The notes under the pieces are model-generated. The model was not told the DNA's origin, did no database searches, and worked only from the letters and a program-made list of their open reading frames with translations. Shown here one piece after another: positions 46,493 through 56,166 of a stretch of DNA of 64,000 nt (positions are counted from its first letter, which is position 1; every line of letters begins with the position of its first letter). The position numbers were made by a program, and so were the translations under genes. Origin of the DNA: Thermomonas sp. Lineage in GTDB: Bacteria > Pseudomonadota > Gammaproteobacteria > Xanthomonadales > Xanthomonadaceae. Location: positions 62,001 through 126,000 of the forward strand of contig NZ_JAHRWW010000001.1 in NCBI RefSeq assembly GCF_019104945.1, written 5' to 3'.

Positions 46493-49400
46493 TTAAGGTT
46501 TGCGCGGCGTGGGGGCGGCAGCATCGCGCTCTATCACTTCAATTTTAGGCTCCACCCAAGGCCCGGTCACTCGATAGGTTTTCGCGCCCAACCCTTGCAT
46601 GGGTTTATCCAGCACGGCGTTGGCCACTGCGCCTACCGCTGCACCAATTGGGCCGCCTGCCAGCGCGCCTACGGCGGTGAGCAAACCTCCCGATTTAGGC
46701 AGCACTTCAACGGTTTGGTCAAAACGCTGATTGCGCAAATCGGTGCTACCACGCAAATGCAATTCTGCAGCGGGGCCGCGCACGATCAAATCGTTGGTCG
46801 TGAGCTGAGCATGATTCAGACGCGCACTGCCGCGCACCCGGTCAAACGTAAAACCTTTGCCGAACAAGTCGCTGAAGTCCAGCAACAGGCGGCGACGCAG
46901 CTGGGCCACGCCTAGCAGCCCCAGAACACGCCCTGCACCGGGTTCAACTTCCAGCAAGCGGCCGTCTTTTGCATCCACCGCCATGGCCGCCGACACCGTG
47001 CGCACATCAAATGCGTCCGGCCCGCCGCGCCAGTTGGCATTGGCATTGAGTTTGCCCTTGCCGCTGGCGACCTGCCCACCAAACCCTACGCCGCTGAGCA
47101 ATTTGCCGATGTCATCACTTTCGACGTCAAGCTCAAACATGCTGCGCTGGTTCGCGCCCTTCCCCAGCCAACTCCCTGTTGCGGTGACGCGCTGCTTGCC
47201 GCCGCGGGTGGTGAACTCTTCCATGCGCAGCCCACCCGCCACCGGAAGGCTGCGGAAACGCGCCGCGCCCATTTCGGTATCACTTAAGCGGAAATCACTC
47301 ACATCAATTTGCAGTGGCGGAATGCTGGAAGGGTCGAAGCTCGACGCCGTGGCCGCTGCCGGAGCCGTTACTTGCGCAGTATTTTTCTCGTCTGCTGCAG
47401 GCACCCAGAACAGGCGATCAAAGCGTGCGGTTACGGCCGCGTTGTCTTGTTCTGGAATCAACAAAGTGCCGTCGATACTTGCACCGTCGATCTGCACGGC
47501 TGTACCGCGCAGCGTTGGCGAAAGCACCACTCCTGCATCAGCAAAATCGCCCCCTAACAGACGTAGATGCTTGGCCTTGAGATCAATTTTAAGCAATGGC
47601 AGCCCCGCGTCTTTGGATCCAGCCGAAGCAAACTCGATCCAGTCGAGCGCATCTAAGCGATCCACCTGCCCCGCTACCAATAGCCCATGCGCAGGCGATT
47701 CACCCGCGCGCGCTCCGCCAAATTGCAGGCGCAGCCCGGTTTTATCGTTCATCGTGCGGCTACGCAGAGAAAGTTGCTGCCCCAAGGTGACTTCTACTTC
47801 ACCGTTATCAAAGGGCAAGCGCAGATCCACCGCAGTAGGCCACGCCTGTGTTGCAGGTTTTTGCAAAGGTGCAGGCAAATTCAGCGCCGTACCCACAAGA
47901 TTAGAGCGCAGCCGCAGCGCGCCCGCTGAGCTCGCCTGCGCGGCCCCACGCGGCACCGCCAGTTCAACCGACCACAGGGAGCTGCCACTCATATGCGGCT
48001 TGAGCCAGCCGAGGCTACCTGCCTTATCCAGCAAATGGCCGATCTCTGCCTGCATGTGCAACTGCGCTTCAAAGGCCTGCGCGGGGTCACGCACATGCGG
48101 GCCAGCACGCAGCGAAAGCTGCCCTGGCAAGCCGTCGCTGCGCACCTGCAGCCCATCGGCTACAAACCCGCCCTGATCAAACTTGGCGCTGCCGCGCACT
48201 TGGGTGAAGTCCAGCTTCCAGCGTGTTTCCTGCAGCCGCACACCGTTTAACGTGACGCTGCCATCAATCACTGGCGGCACAGGCTCATCGTGATGCAACG
48301 GCAGCCGCATTTTGTATGTCGCCTGTGCAGGCCCAGCCGCGCGCAAGCCGTCTAGGGTTTCGCCATATTCTTGATGCAAATGGCTGGCGCGAAGCAGGCT
48401 GAGAAACTGCTTTGCATCGCCTGTTGTCGCCGCATCCACTGTGAGTTCGGCCTCACCAAAACGCGCGATGCCTGCCTGCAGATTCGGAACAATCACACCC
48501 GCCAGCTGCGCCCGACCGTTGACGGTAAAGCCATCTGCGATAAAGCTCACATCCGCATCCAAATGATCAGCAGCAGGCCAATCAGGCTGAAACTTAATCG
48601 TGCCATTGTCGATGCGCGTTTCGGCGCGGAATACGCCCGCCCCCGCCATTCCCGGCTCGTTGCGGAACGGCCAGTCGTCCAAATCACCAGCCACCACAGC
48701 ATGTGTATTGCGCAGTGTGCCGCCCTGCAGGGCAGCATCTAACCACTTCACCGTACCTTCTGGCATCAGGTGGTGGATCCAAAACCCATGCGCCACCGAT
48801 ACCGGTGTATCACCAATATCGGCTGCAATATCTAAATGCGGATGGCTGCCATCATTTTGAAAGGTAATCCCGCCGCGCGCGTTTGCATTGATCTCTGCCC
48901 CTGCAATCGCAAGCCCAGGCGTACGCACCGCCCAGCCATCGGGTTCATGCCAGAGCACGGCTTCACCGTCCAGAGTGAAGGCATGTGGAACACCAAAACC
49001 TGCAGGCCAGTCGAAGGTCACTTGTGCGGTTTTATCAAAGCGCATGCGCAGCCCGCTTTGATCGGCCTCGACCCAGCCGCTCACGCCGCGCATCCCCGGC
49101 GCATGGCCTACCGGATCGAAGCGGAAGTCCCCGATGTAGGCACTCGCACGCATACTGCCGCCGCGCTGCCCCACTACATCGACATCCTGTAAGCGCACGT
49201 CTGGCGTTGTGGTGCGCAGCCAGTGCCGCAAGCCCACGGGCAGCACATCACTCAGCGTTGCTAACTGCAGCAGCGGCGCAGCATCGAGTTGTTTTGCGCG
49301 CAAGCCATAGTGCGCGCCACCTGCCACCATCAAGTCATCCAAAGTTTGCCGCCGGTTACCTGTACCCACCCGCAGGCGCGGCATGTGCAGCGTCCACTGC

Positions 49401-50296
49401 TGCACGGTACCGGCCCAGCTGGCATCCACCACCAGCTCGCCAAGCGTGTGCGAGGCAAGCGCTTTTCCTTGCAGCGGCGCGCCGCGCAGCTGCACGTCAA
49501 GCAGCCCAGCATCAACACGAATGCCCACGATTCGATGCGCATCCAATTTAGCCCAGCCGCGCAAACGGCCACGCCCACTAAGTAACGAAACCCCACCCAC
49601 ACGAAAGGTTCCCGCCAGCTCGCTGAGGTCGGCTTGCCTGCTGCCTGCATACACGCGGCCGTTGCCGGTGCTGCGATCCAGATCAATCGCCGCTTCTACC
49701 GGAGTACCGGTGCCGCGCAGCCATGCGCGCGCGCCTGCGCGCAGCCGTGAACCATTTACTTTGAGCCGCAGATCGATACGCGGCACGCGCAGATCAAGAC
49801 CAAGCTCAGGCGCAAACACACGCAGTTTGGCTTGGACAATCTGCAGTTCACCTAGGTGTTCCAGCGCCTGCAGCGGATCACCCTCATCCTGCTGCCCCGG
49901 CAGGCCACGCACCCGCCACTGCCCGTTGGCTTGGCGCTGCAGGGTTAAATCTAAACCGCGCAGGCGTAGCTCGGTCATCGAGCGACTTGGCAACAGGCCG
50001 ATAAAAGGTGATACCACTAATTCGGCATCACCAATACGAAGCGGATCTGCCGGCTCACCCACACGCAGGTTTTTCAGCTCCAGCAGCGGCCCCAACCGTG
50101 TCCAACGGGTGTGTACGGCATCAAAGCGTACCGGCCGCTGCGCACGCGCACTTAGCCATTGTTGAATCTGTTGTGGGTGGCGATCAATTTCGGGTAATAG
50201 CTGGCGCGCCGCGATACTCAGCCCGGCCACAAGCACCAATAGCAGCACCAGCGTGTACCACGTTCCACGCTTAAATAGATGCCAGTGGCGTCTCAT
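46493..50296 (-). CDS. yhdP: AsmA-like inter-membrane phospholipid transport protein YhdP
   Basis: A very large periplasmic bridge protein of 1267 residues, of the TamB/YhdP/YdbH family that moves phospholipids to the outer membrane. One N-terminal transmembrane helix (about 12-32, YTLVLLLVLVAGLSIAARQL) anchors it. The rest is repeated beta-rich segments, ending in the DUF3971/AsmA C-terminal region (QTVEVLPKSGGLLTAVGALAGGP, then AKTYRVTGPWVEPKIEVIER). It is between rng and tldD, the order rng-yhdP-tldD seen in many gammaproteobacteria. Confidence 0.94.
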   Translation of the reverse strand: MRRHWHLFKRGTWYTLVLLLVLVAGLSIAARQLLPEIDRHPQQIQQWLSARAQRPVRFDAVHTRWTRLGPLLELKNLRVGEPADPLRIGDAELVVSPFIGLLPSRSMTELRLRGLDLTLQRQANGQWRVRGLPGQQDEGDPLQALEHLGELQIVQAKLRVFAPELGLDLRVPRIDLRLKVNGSRLRAGARAWLRGTGTPVEAAIDLDRSTGNGRVYAGSRQADLSELAGTFRVGGVSLLSGRGRLRGWAKLDAHRIVGIRVDAGLLDVQLRGAPLQGKALASHTLGELVVDASWAGTVQQWTLHMPRLRVGTGNRRQTLDDLMVAGGAHYGLRAKQLDAAPLLQLATLSDVLPVGLRHWLRTTTPDVRLQDVDVVGQRGGSMRASAYIGDFRFDPVGHAPGMRGVSGWVEADQSGLRMRFDKTAQVTFDWPAGFGVPHAFTLDGEAVLWHEPDGWAVRTPGLAIAGAEINANARGGITFQNDGSHPHLDIAADIGDTPVSVAHGFWIHHLMPEGTVKWLDAALQGGTLRNTHAVVAGDLDDWPFRNEPGMAGAGVFRAETRIDNGTIKFQPDWPAADHLDADVSFIADGFTVNGRAQLAGVIVPNLQAGIARFGEAELTVDAATTGDAKQFLSLLRASHLHQEYGETLDGLRAAGPAQATYKMRLPLHHDEPVPPVIDGSVTLNGVRLQETRWKLDFTQVRGSAKFDQGGFVADGLQVRSDGLPGQLSLRAGPHVRDPAQAFEAQLHMQAEIGHLLDKAGSLGWLKPHMSGSSLWSVELAVPRGAAQASSAGALRLRSNLVGTALNLPAPLQKPATQAWPTAVDLRLPFDNGEVEVTLGQQLSLRSRTMNDKTGLRLQFGGARAGESPAHGLLVAGQVDRLDALDWIEFASAGSKDAGLPLLKIDLKAKHLRLLGGDFADAGVVLSPTLRGTAVQIDGASIDGTLLIPEQDNAAVTARFDRLFWVPAADEKNTAQVTAPAAATASSFDPSSIPPLQIDVSDFRLSDTEMGAARFRSLPVAGGLRMEEFTTRGGKQRVTATGSWLGKGANQRSMFELDVESDDIGKLLSGVGFGGQVASGKGKLNANANWRGGPDAFDVRTVSAAMAVDAKDGRLLEVEPGAGRVLGLLGVAQLRRRLLLDFSDLFGKGFTFDRVRGSARLNHAQLTTNDLIVRGPAAELHLRGSTDLRNQRFDQTVEVLPKSGGLLTAVGALAGGPIGAAVGAVANAVLDKPMQGLGAKTYRVTGPWVEPKIEVIERDAAAPTPRKP

Positions 50297-50314
50297 GCTT
50301 GCCCCGCAGACGGA

Positions 50315-51808
50315 TTAGAGCAATACAACATCAAACTGCTCTTGCAGATACTGCGCATCGGCCTGAAAACGGATCGACTTGCCAATAAACTCTTCCAGCT
50401 CCACCACCGCATTAGACTCTTCATCGGTAATCCGCGCCACCACTTTGGGTGAAGCGATCACCAGCAGCCGTGCTGCGTCGAACTGGCGCACTGCACGCAC
50501 GATCTCGCGGAAAATTTCGTAAGTGACGGTTTCCCCTGTCTTCACCATGCCACGCCCGCTGCATTCATGGCAGGGCTCACACAGACGCCGCTCAAGACTT
50601 TCCACCGTGCGTTTGCGGGTCATCTCCACAAGGCCTAGTGGCGAGAAGTCATACACCGTTGTTTTGGCGTGGTCGCGCAGCAATGATTTTTCTAGCGTGC
50701 GCAGCACTTGCCGACGGTGCTCGACATCATGCATATCGATAAAATCAATAATGATAATCCCGCCCAAATTACGCAGGCGCAGTTGTCGCGCCACCGCCTG
50801 CGCAGCTTCCAAATTAGTGCGGTAAACCGTTTCTTCTAAATTGCGCTGCCCCAAGAAACTGCCGGTGTTCACGTCCACCGTGGTCATCGCCTCGGTTTGA
50901 TCGATCACTAAATAGCCACCAGATTTCAGCGGCACTTCTTTATCCAGCGCGCGCTGGATTTCATCTTCAACGCCGTACATGTCGAAGATGGGGCGCTGCC
51001 CGGAATAGTGTTCGATCTTATCGGCCAGTGCGGGCATGTATTTGGCCGCGAACTCGCGCAAGCACTCGCAGGTTTCGCGCGAATCGACTTTCACTTTATC
51101 CACGTCGCGGCGAATCAAATCGCGCACTGCACGCAGCGGCAACGAAAAATCTTCGTAGATGCAACTACCAACATGGGCCGTTGCAGAATTACGCTCGATC
51201 AACTCCCACACGCGGCCCAGATAGGCCACGTCTTCGGCCAAGGCTTCGTCTGCCTGCCCTTCGGCATTGGTACGCACGATATAGCCGTGGCCGGTGCTGC
51301 TTGCGGTAAGTTCCGCCAGCAATGCCTTCAGGCGTGTGCGTTCGTCTTCGTCTTCAATGCGCGCCGATACGCCGATCACTTTCGTGCGCGGCAGCAGCAC
51401 CAAATAGCGCGAAGGAATACTGATTTGTGTCGTGAGCCGTGCACCTTTGCTGCCGATGGGGTCTTTCACCACCTGCACCACAATTTCTGCGCCATCACGC
51501 AGCAGTTCGCCAATGGGCACCTGCACCTGTGGGGGCGGCACGGCGGCACTGTCTTCACCATCCACCGCTTCCAAAGGCGGCGTGCGAAAAATATCGTTGG
51601 CGTGCAAAAACGCAGCGCGATCAAGGCCAATATCCACGAAAGCGGCCTGCATGCCGGGCATCACCCGCTGCACCTTACCCTTGTAGATATTGCCCACCAC
51701 GCCGCGCTGGCTGCCGCGTTCGATATGCAGCTCTTGCAGCATGCCGTTTTCCACCACGGCCACACGGGTCTCGCGCGGGGTAACGTTGACCAGCAGCTCT
51801 TCGCTCAT
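50315..51808 (-). CDS. rng: Ribonuclease G
   Basis: Endoribonuclease for 16S rRNA 5' maturation and mRNA decay, 497 residues (RNase G length, without the long RNase E scaffold). An S1-like domain at about 38-125 (GNIYKGKVQRVMPGMQAAFVDI) is followed by the DNase I-like catalytic domain with metal ligands in TVDVNTGSFLG and GGIIIIDFIDM. The zinc-link cysteines are in CEPCHECSGRG. It overlaps maf by 4 bases. Confidence 0.97.
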   Translation of the reverse strand: MSEELLVNVTPRETRVAVVENGMLQELHIERGSQRGVVGNIYKGKVQRVMPGMQAAFVDIGLDRAAFLHANDIFRTPPLEAVDGEDSAAVPPPQVQVPIGELLRDGAEIVVQVVKDPIGSKGARLTTQISIPSRYLVLLPRTKVIGVSARIEDEDERTRLKALLAELTASSTGHGYIVRTNAEGQADEALAEDVAYLGRVWELIERNSATAHVGSCIYEDFSLPLRAVRDLIRRDVDKVKVDSRETCECLREFAAKYMPALADKIEHYSGQRPIFDMYGVEDEIQRALDKEVPLKSGGYLVIDQTEAMTTVDVNTGSFLGQRNLEETVYRTNLEAAQAVARQLRLRNLGGIIIIDFIDMHDVEHRRQVLRTLEKSLLRDHAKTTVYDFSPLGLVEMTRKRTVESLERRLCEPCHECSGRGMVKTGETVTYEIFREIVRAVRQFDAARLLVIASPKVVARITDEESNAVVELEEFIGKSIRFQADAQYLQEQFDVVLL

Positions 51809-52374
51809 GCTAGCACCCCAAACTGGCGCAGCAGTGCGGCCGTTTCGTGCAGCGGCAAGCCCATTACCCCGGAATAGCTTCCAGAAATGCGCTCTACATG
51901 GGCTTCAAACTGACCTTGAATGGCATACGCACCGGCCTTGCCCCGCCACTCGCCGCTATCAATATAGTGTTGAATGTCGGCATCACTCAGCGCCGCCACT
52001 ACCACCTGCGTGAGCGAGGTGGCCTGCGCTTCACGCGCCGCCGACACCAGCGAAACAGCAGTTAGCACCTCATGGGTGCGCCCAGACAGCTGCCGTAGCA
52101 TGGCTGCCGCGTCGATAGCATCGGCAGGCTTACCAAACACCCTACCGTCTAAAATCACTTCGGTATCCGCCCCCAGCACCACGGCTTCGGCCGAACCGAT
52201 TACCTTCAGCAGCCCCGCCCCAGCCTTTTCCCGCGCCACCCGGCGCACATAGTCGGCTGCCGCCTCGCTCGCCCCCTGCTGCTCGGGAACGTTGAGATCC
52301 AAATGGCCAAACGCCACCCCCAGACGGGTCAGCAGTTCGGAACGGCGCGGAGATTGAGAGGCAAGATGCAACAT
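51805..52374 (-). CDS. Maf family nucleotide pyrophosphatase
   Basis: Hydrolyses non-canonical or excess nucleoside triphosphates. The YhdE-type branch, commonly encoded upstream of rng, prefers dTTP/UTP. 189 residues with LASQSPRRSELLTRLGV, VVLGADTEVILDG and the C-terminal ISGSYSGVMGLPLHET. Maf-rng coupling supports the YhdE assignment. Confidence 0.94.
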   Translation of the reverse strand: MLHLASQSPRRSELLTRLGVAFGHLDLNVPEQQGASEAAADYVRRVAREKAGAGLLKVIGSAEAVVLGADTEVILDGRVFGKPADAIDAAAMLRQLSGRTHEVLTAVSLVSAAREAQATSLTQVVVAALSDADIQHYIDSGEWRGKAGAYAIQGQFEAHVERISGSYSGVMGLPLHETAALLRQFGVLA

Positions 52375-52502
52375 GTTTGGAAGTCTAACCTGCAGCTGAC
52401 CGTGTTCAGCAAAAAACCGTCACAAACGTGCGTTTTGACTCACTATGCATTCACACCCGCCAGCAGGCGGCTGTTTTCATCTCGTTTCGACAGGAGTCTC
52501 CC

Positions 52503-53237
52503 ATGCCGCTACGCCCAATCGTGCTCGCCCTCGCCCTTGCGCTTCCGCTCGCCCTGCCCTTGAAGGCTACCGCCATGCCCACATCCGATACCGCCGCCGT
52601 GCGTGGCACCCTGCTTACCATCGCCACATCCGCCGAAGTGAGCCGCACGCCCGATATCGCCAATATCTCCACCGGCGTAGTCACCCAGTCCGGCGACGCC
52701 AACCTTGCCATGCGCGATAACGCCCAAAAGATGGACAAGGTGATGGCCGCGCTGCGCGCTGCAGGCATTGGCGAGCGCGACCTGCAAACCAGTGGCATCA
52801 ATTTGAACCCGCAATATAAATATGTCGAAAACATGCCCCCCGCCATCGTGGGCTACCAGGCCAGCAATACGGTGAGCGTGAAAGTGCGTGACCTGGCTAA
52901 GCTGGGCAAAGTGCTCGATGCCTTGGTTGCGCAGGGGGCTAACCAGCTCAATGGCCCTAGTTTCAGCCTCGACAAACCCGAAGCAGCGCTTGAAGAAGCC
53001 CGCATCGCCGCGGTCAAAAAAGCCCAAGCGCAGGCACAAACCTATGCCAACACATTGGGGATGAAGGTGCTGCGCATCATCAGCATCAATGAAGGTGGCG
53101 CACGCGCCCCCACACCTCGCCCTATGTATCGCATGGCTGCAGCAGCACCAATGGCCATGGCCGCCGACACCGCCGTTGCCACCGGCGAAAGCACAGTTTC
53201 GGTTGAAGTAGAGATGGTGTTTGAACTAGGCAGCTAA
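52503..53237 (+). CDS. SIMPL-domain (DUF541) periplasmic protein
   Basis: 244 residues from the ATG at 52503 (AGGAG upstream), which begins a signal peptide ending near LPLKATA. The mature protein is a SIMPL domain: the start [20 protein letters not shown], the middle [15 protein letters not shown], and [21 protein letters not shown]. coli YggE of this family is linked to oxidative stress tolerance. The true activity is unknown. It is the last core gene before the restriction-modification segment. Confidence 0.9.
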   Translation: MPLRPIVLALALALPLALPLKATAMPTSDTAAVRGTLLTIATSAEVSRTPDIANISTGVVTQSGDANLAMRDNAQKMDKVMAALRAAGIGERDLQTSGINLNPQYKYVENMPPAIVGYQASNTVSVKVRDLAKLGKVLDALVAQGANQLNGPSFSLDKPEAALEEARIAAVKKAQAQAQTYANTLGMKVLRIISINEGGARAPTPRPMYRMAAAAPMAMAADTAVATGESTVSVEVEMVFELGS

Positions 53238-53287
53238 GCAGCAGCGCACCATGGGTATTTCGAAGTAGTCGGTATCATGACCCTCTG

Positions 53288-53325
53288 CTAGGCTTTCAAC
53301 GATCTTTATCGACGTTGAAACCTAG
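53288..53325 (+). promoter_or_regulatory. Inverted repeat covering the hsdM ribosome binding site
   Basis: The left arm CTAGGCTTTCAACG (53288-53301) and right arm CGTTGAAACCTAG (53313-53325) pair over 13 bases with a single bulged C, around an 11-base spacer. The right arm runs into the AGGA that precedes the hsdM ATG at 53336. It could be an operator or an RNA hairpin limiting methylase translation. Confidence 0.6.
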
Positions 53326-53335
53326 GAAACCCAGC

Positions 53336-54901
53336 ATGACCAGTGCCCAACAACGCGCCGCCCTGCAACGCCAAATTTGGGCCATCGCCAATGAGGTGCG
53401 CGGCGCCGTTGACGGCTGGGACTTCAAGCAATATGTGCTGGGCACCTTGTTCTACCGCTTCATCAGCGAAAACTTCGCCAGCTATATCGAAGGCGGTGAC
53501 GAAGGCGTGCGCTATGCCGAACTGCCCGACAACGTCATTACGCCCGACATCAAAGACGACGCCATCAAGACCAAGGGCTTTTTTCTCTACCCCAGTCAAC
53601 TGTTTGCCAAGGTGGTGGCCAGCGCCCACACCAATGAAAGCCTGAACACTGATCTGGCCGCCATCTTTGCCGCCATTGAGGCCTCCGCCAACGGCTACCC
53701 CTCCGAGCACGACATCAAAGGCCTGTTTGCCGACTTCGACACTACCAGCAATCGATTGGGCAACACCGTCAAAGATAAAAATACCCGCCTAGCCGCCGTA
53801 CTCAAAGGCGTGAGTGATCTGGACTTCGGCGACGCACACGACGGTGATTTTGAAGAAAACCAGATCGACCTATTTGGCGATGCTTACGAATTCCTCATCT
53901 CCAACTACGCCGCAAATGCCGGTAAATCGGGCGGCGAGTTCTTTACTCCACAGCATGTCTCCAAGCTGATTGCTAGGCTTGCCATGCACGGCCAAACTAG
54001 CGTCAACAAGATTTACGACCCGGCCTGTGGCTCAGGCAGCCTGCTGCTGCAAGCCAAGAAGCACTTCGATGTACACATCATCGAGGAAGGTTTTTTTGGG
54101 CAAGAAATCAACCACACCACCTACAACTTGGCGCGGATGAATATGTTCTTGCACAATATCAACTACGACAAGTTCAATGTGCAGCTGGGCAATACCCTGA
54201 TCGACCCGCATTTTGGCGACGACAAACCCTTCGATGCCATCGTCTCCAACCCGCCGTATTCGGTGAAGTGGATAGGCTCAGACGATCCGACGCTCATCAA
54301 CGACGAACGCTTTGCCCCCGCTGGCGTGCTCGCGCCCAAATCCAAGGCCGACTTCGCCTTCGTGCTGCACGCGCTCAGCTACCTATCTAGCAAAGGCCGC
54401 GCTGCGATTGTGTGCTTCCCAGGTATCTTCTACCGGGGCGGAGCCGAGCAGAAAATCCGCCAATATCTGGTAGATAACAACTACGTCGAAACCGTGATCT
54501 CGCTCGCACCCAACCTTTTTTACGGCACCACCATCGCCGTGAATATTCTGGTGCTCTCGAAACACAAAACTGACACCACCACCCAGTTCATCGATGCCAG
54601 CGGGCTGTTCAAAAAAGAAACCAATAACAACGTGCTGCTGGATAAGCACATTGAAGAAATCATGGCCGTGTTCGACAGCAAGGCAAACGTCGATCACTTT
54701 GCCAAGTCGGTGCCGTTCGAACAGGTGGCCGACAACGGCTACAACCTCTCGGTGAGCAGTTATATCGAAGCCCGCGACACCCGAGAGGTGATTGATATCA
54801 AGACGTTAAACGCCAACATCGCCAACATCGTGGCGCGGCAAGCCGAGCTGCGCACCGCCATTGATGCCATCGTGGCAGAACTGGAAGGAGATGAGGCATG
54901 A
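53336..54901 (+). CDS. hsdM: Type I restriction-modification DNA methyltransferase subunit HsdM
   Basis: N6-adenine methyltransferase subunit, 521 residues, close to EcoR124I HsdM. The HsdM helical N-terminal domain (about 5-140) is followed by the methylase core with motif [10 protein letters not shown] at about 228 and motif IV NPPYS at 305. It starts at the ATG with AGGA 8 bases upstream. An in-frame TTG at 53315 would add seven residues. It forms M2S1 methylase with HsdS and the restriction complex with HsdR. It ends in LEGDEA and overlaps the KilA-N gene by ATGA. Nineteen bases around this junction recur just before hsdS. Confidence 0.97.
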   Translation: MTSAQQRAALQRQIWAIANEVRGAVDGWDFKQYVLGTLFYRFISENFASYIEGGDEGVRYAELPDNVITPDIKDDAIKTKGFFLYPSQLFAKVVASAHTNESLNTDLAAIFAAIEASANGYPSEHDIKGLFADFDTTSNRLGNTVKDKNTRLAAVLKGVSDLDFGDAHDGDFEENQIDLFGDAYEFLISNYAANAGKSGGEFFTPQHVSKLIARLAMHGQTSVNKIYDPACGSGSLLLQAKKHFDVHIIEEGFFGQEINHTTYNLARMNMFLHNINYDKFNVQLGNTLIDPHFGDDKPFDAIVSNPPYSVKWIGSDDPTLINDERFAPAGVLAPKSKADFAFVLHALSYLSSKGRAAIVCFPGIFYRGGAEQKIRQYLVDNNYVETVISLAPNLFYGTTIAVNILVLSKHKTDTTTQFIDASGLFKKETNNNVLLDKHIEEIMAVFDSKANVDHFAKSVPFEQVADNGYNLSVSSYIEARDTREVIDIKTLNANIANIVARQAELRTAIDAIVAELEGDEA

Positions 54902-55719
54902 GCAACAAAAAAATCGAGGTCAAGGGGACACTTGTCACCGTCTTGACTATGGACGACATGGACTTCATCTCCCTGACCGACATGCTCAAGGCCAAGGATG
55001 GGGACTTCTTCATTTCTGATTGGCTGCGTAACCGCAACACCGTAGAGTTCCTCGGTATCTGGGAACAGGTACACAATCCGAATTTTAATTATGGCGAATT
55101 CGCCGCAATTAAAAGTCAGGCGGGTCTTAACAGCTACAAGATCAGCGTCAAGGAATGGGTCGAAAAAACCAACGCCATCGGCCTCGTTGCCAAAGCCGGA
55201 CGTTATGGCGGCACCTACGCCCATAAGGACATTGCCTTCGAGTTCGGCATGTGGATCAGTGCTGAGTTCAAGATCTACCTCATCAAGGAGTTCCAGCGTC
55301 TGAAGGAGGCCGAAGCCGGGCAACTGGGCTGGGACATTCGCCGCAACCTCACCAAGATCAATTACCGCATCCACACCGATGCCATCAAGGCACACCTGAT
55401 TCCCGCCGAACTCACCTCCGCACAAACCAGTCAGATCTACGCCAGCGAGGCCGATCTGCTCAACATGGCGCTGTTTGGGCTAACCGCCCAGCAATGGCGC
55501 GATGCCCACCCCGGCCAAAAGGGGAACATCCGCGACGAGGCCAATGCCGCGCAGCTGGTGTGTCTGGCCAATCTCGAAACCCTGAACGCACATTTCATCC
55601 AGCAAGGGCTGGCGCAAAGCGAGCGCCTGAAGCTGCTGAACCAAACGGCCATCGGGCAGATGACTCTGCTGCTGGCCGATAAGAGCGTGCAGCGATTGGA
55701 TGGAGGTAAAAAACCATGA
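54898..55719 (+). CDS. KilA-N domain protein inside the hsd operon
   Basis: 273 residues. The N-terminal half (about 10-125) is a KilA-N type DNA-binding domain ([20 protein letters not shown], then [20 protein letters not shown], and [16 protein letters not shown]). The C-terminal half (about 140-270) is helical and typical of KilA-N proteins found beside restriction genes. It is coupled by ATGA to hsdM upstream and to an hsdS-like start codon downstream. Such proteins are frequent cargo in type I loci and phages. Their function there is not known. Confidence 0.88.
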   Translation: MSNKKIEVKGTLVTVLTMDDMDFISLTDMLKAKDGDFFISDWLRNRNTVEFLGIWEQVHNPNFNYGEFAAIKSQAGLNSYKISVKEWVEKTNAIGLVAKAGRYGGTYAHKDIAFEFGMWISAEFKIYLIKEFQRLKEAEAGQLGWDIRRNLTKINYRIHTDAIKAHLIPAELTSAQTSQIYASEADLLNMALFGLTAQQWRDAHPGQKGNIRDEANAAQLVCLANLETLNAHFIQQGLAQSERLKLLNQTAIGQMTLLLADKSVQRLDGGKKP

Positions 55720-55814
55720 GCCGTATTGATGAATTGATTGCGCAGCATTCCCCTTCGTCATTCTGCGCGAAGCGAAGCGGAGTCGCAGAATCCACTCATG
55801 AGCTCACACCATGA
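55716..55814 (+). pseudogene. Truncated duplicate of the hsdS 5' end
   Basis: 33 codons beginning [10 protein letters not shown], the same first ten residues as intact hsdS at 56161 (28 of 30 bases identical). After residue 10 the reading frame runs into the inverted-repeat unit and stops. The stop overlaps the ATG of the GIY-YIG gene. It appears to be the stump of an hsdS that once followed the KilA-N gene directly. Confidence 0.8.
55756..55794 (+). repeat. Inverted-repeat unit, copy A (39 bases, identical to copy at 57514)
   Basis: The 39-base unit begins CGTCATTCTGCGCGAAGCGA and ends CAGAATCCA, with internal arms ATTCTGCG and CGCAGAAT that can form a hairpin. It is identical base for base to 57514-57552. 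Confidence 0.93.
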
Positions 55815-56164
55815 CGAAAACGGCTTACGTTTACATTCTGGCCAGCAAGAAGCACGGCACCTTGTACACCGGCGTAACGAGCCATCTGGAGCGCCGCATC
55901 CATGAGCACAAGCACCATATGCTGCAAGGCTTCACCAGCAAGTACGACGTTACCCGCCTGGTGTGGTTCGTTCAGGGCGAGAACATTGTCTCGGCAATCG
56001 AACTTGAGAAGAAGATCAAAAATCGCGGACGGCAATGGAAGATCAACTTGATTGAAAAGACGAATCCAGACTGGGATGACCTCGCCATGAGCTGGCTGGA
56101 TTCTGCGACTGCGGGCGCTGGCGCGCCCTCCGCGCAGAATGACGGTAAAGGAGATGAGGCATGA
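55811..56164 (+). CDS. GIY-YIG nuclease domain protein
   Basis: 117 residues. A compact GIY-YIG fold occupies about 1-90: YVYILASKKHGTLYTGVTSH holds the two motif strands (the GIY strand reads VYI, the YIG strand YTG), followed by the catalytic Arg region ERRIHEHKHH and the metal-binding Glu in SAIELEKKIKNRGRQWK. This is the stand-alone UvrC/UPF0213-like type. The last 25 residues (WLDSATAGAGAPSAQNDGKG and after) are encoded by the right-hand inverted repeat and read on into the hsdS start. It is framed by inverted repeats and sits inside the hsd operon. Confidence 0.88.
   Translation: MTKTAYVYILASKKHGTLYTGVTSHLERRIHEHKHHMLQGFTSKYDVTRLVWFVQGENIVSAIELEKKIKNRGRQWKINLIEKTNPDWDDLAMSWLDSATAGAGAPSAQNDGKGDEA
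56097..56144 (-). repeat. Inverted-repeat unit, copy B (48 bases, inverted relative to A)
   Basis: Reverse-oriented unit (TGGATTCTGCGACT ... CGCGCAGAATGACG). The outer 14 bases on each side match copy A, and the central part is longer (GCGGGCGCTGGCGCGCCCTC). It codes for the C terminus of the GIY-YIG protein. Confidence 0.88.
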
Positions 56165-56166
56165 GC
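56148..56166 (+). repeat. Duplicated hsdM/hsdS junction (19 bases)
   Basis: The sequence aaggagatgaggcatgagc is identical to 54885-54903 at the hsdM stop. It suggests that hsdM once ran straight into hsdS and that the KilA-N gene and the repeat element came in between. Confidence 0.75.

Larger units (their letters stand above)
55756..56144 (+). mobile_element. Candidate mobile repeat element with GIY-YIG gene and terminal inverted repeats
   Basis: A 389-base segment bounded by CGTCATTCTGCGCG on the left and its exact reverse complement on the right (14 of 14 bases). Each end extends into a longer related unit of 39 and 48 bases. It lies between the truncated hsdS start and intact hsdS and contains one gene, a GIY-YIG nuclease. 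No transposase is present and no clear target duplication is visible. Calling it mobile is an inference from the structure and from related units at 56802-56881 and 57514-57593. Confidence 0.55.

Noticed and set aside
46857..48176. 439-codon open frame on the plus strand opposite yhdP
   Set aside because: The composition is Ser/Arg/Pro-rich as expected of a shadow frame in GC-rich DNA, and yhdP is clearly the coding strand.
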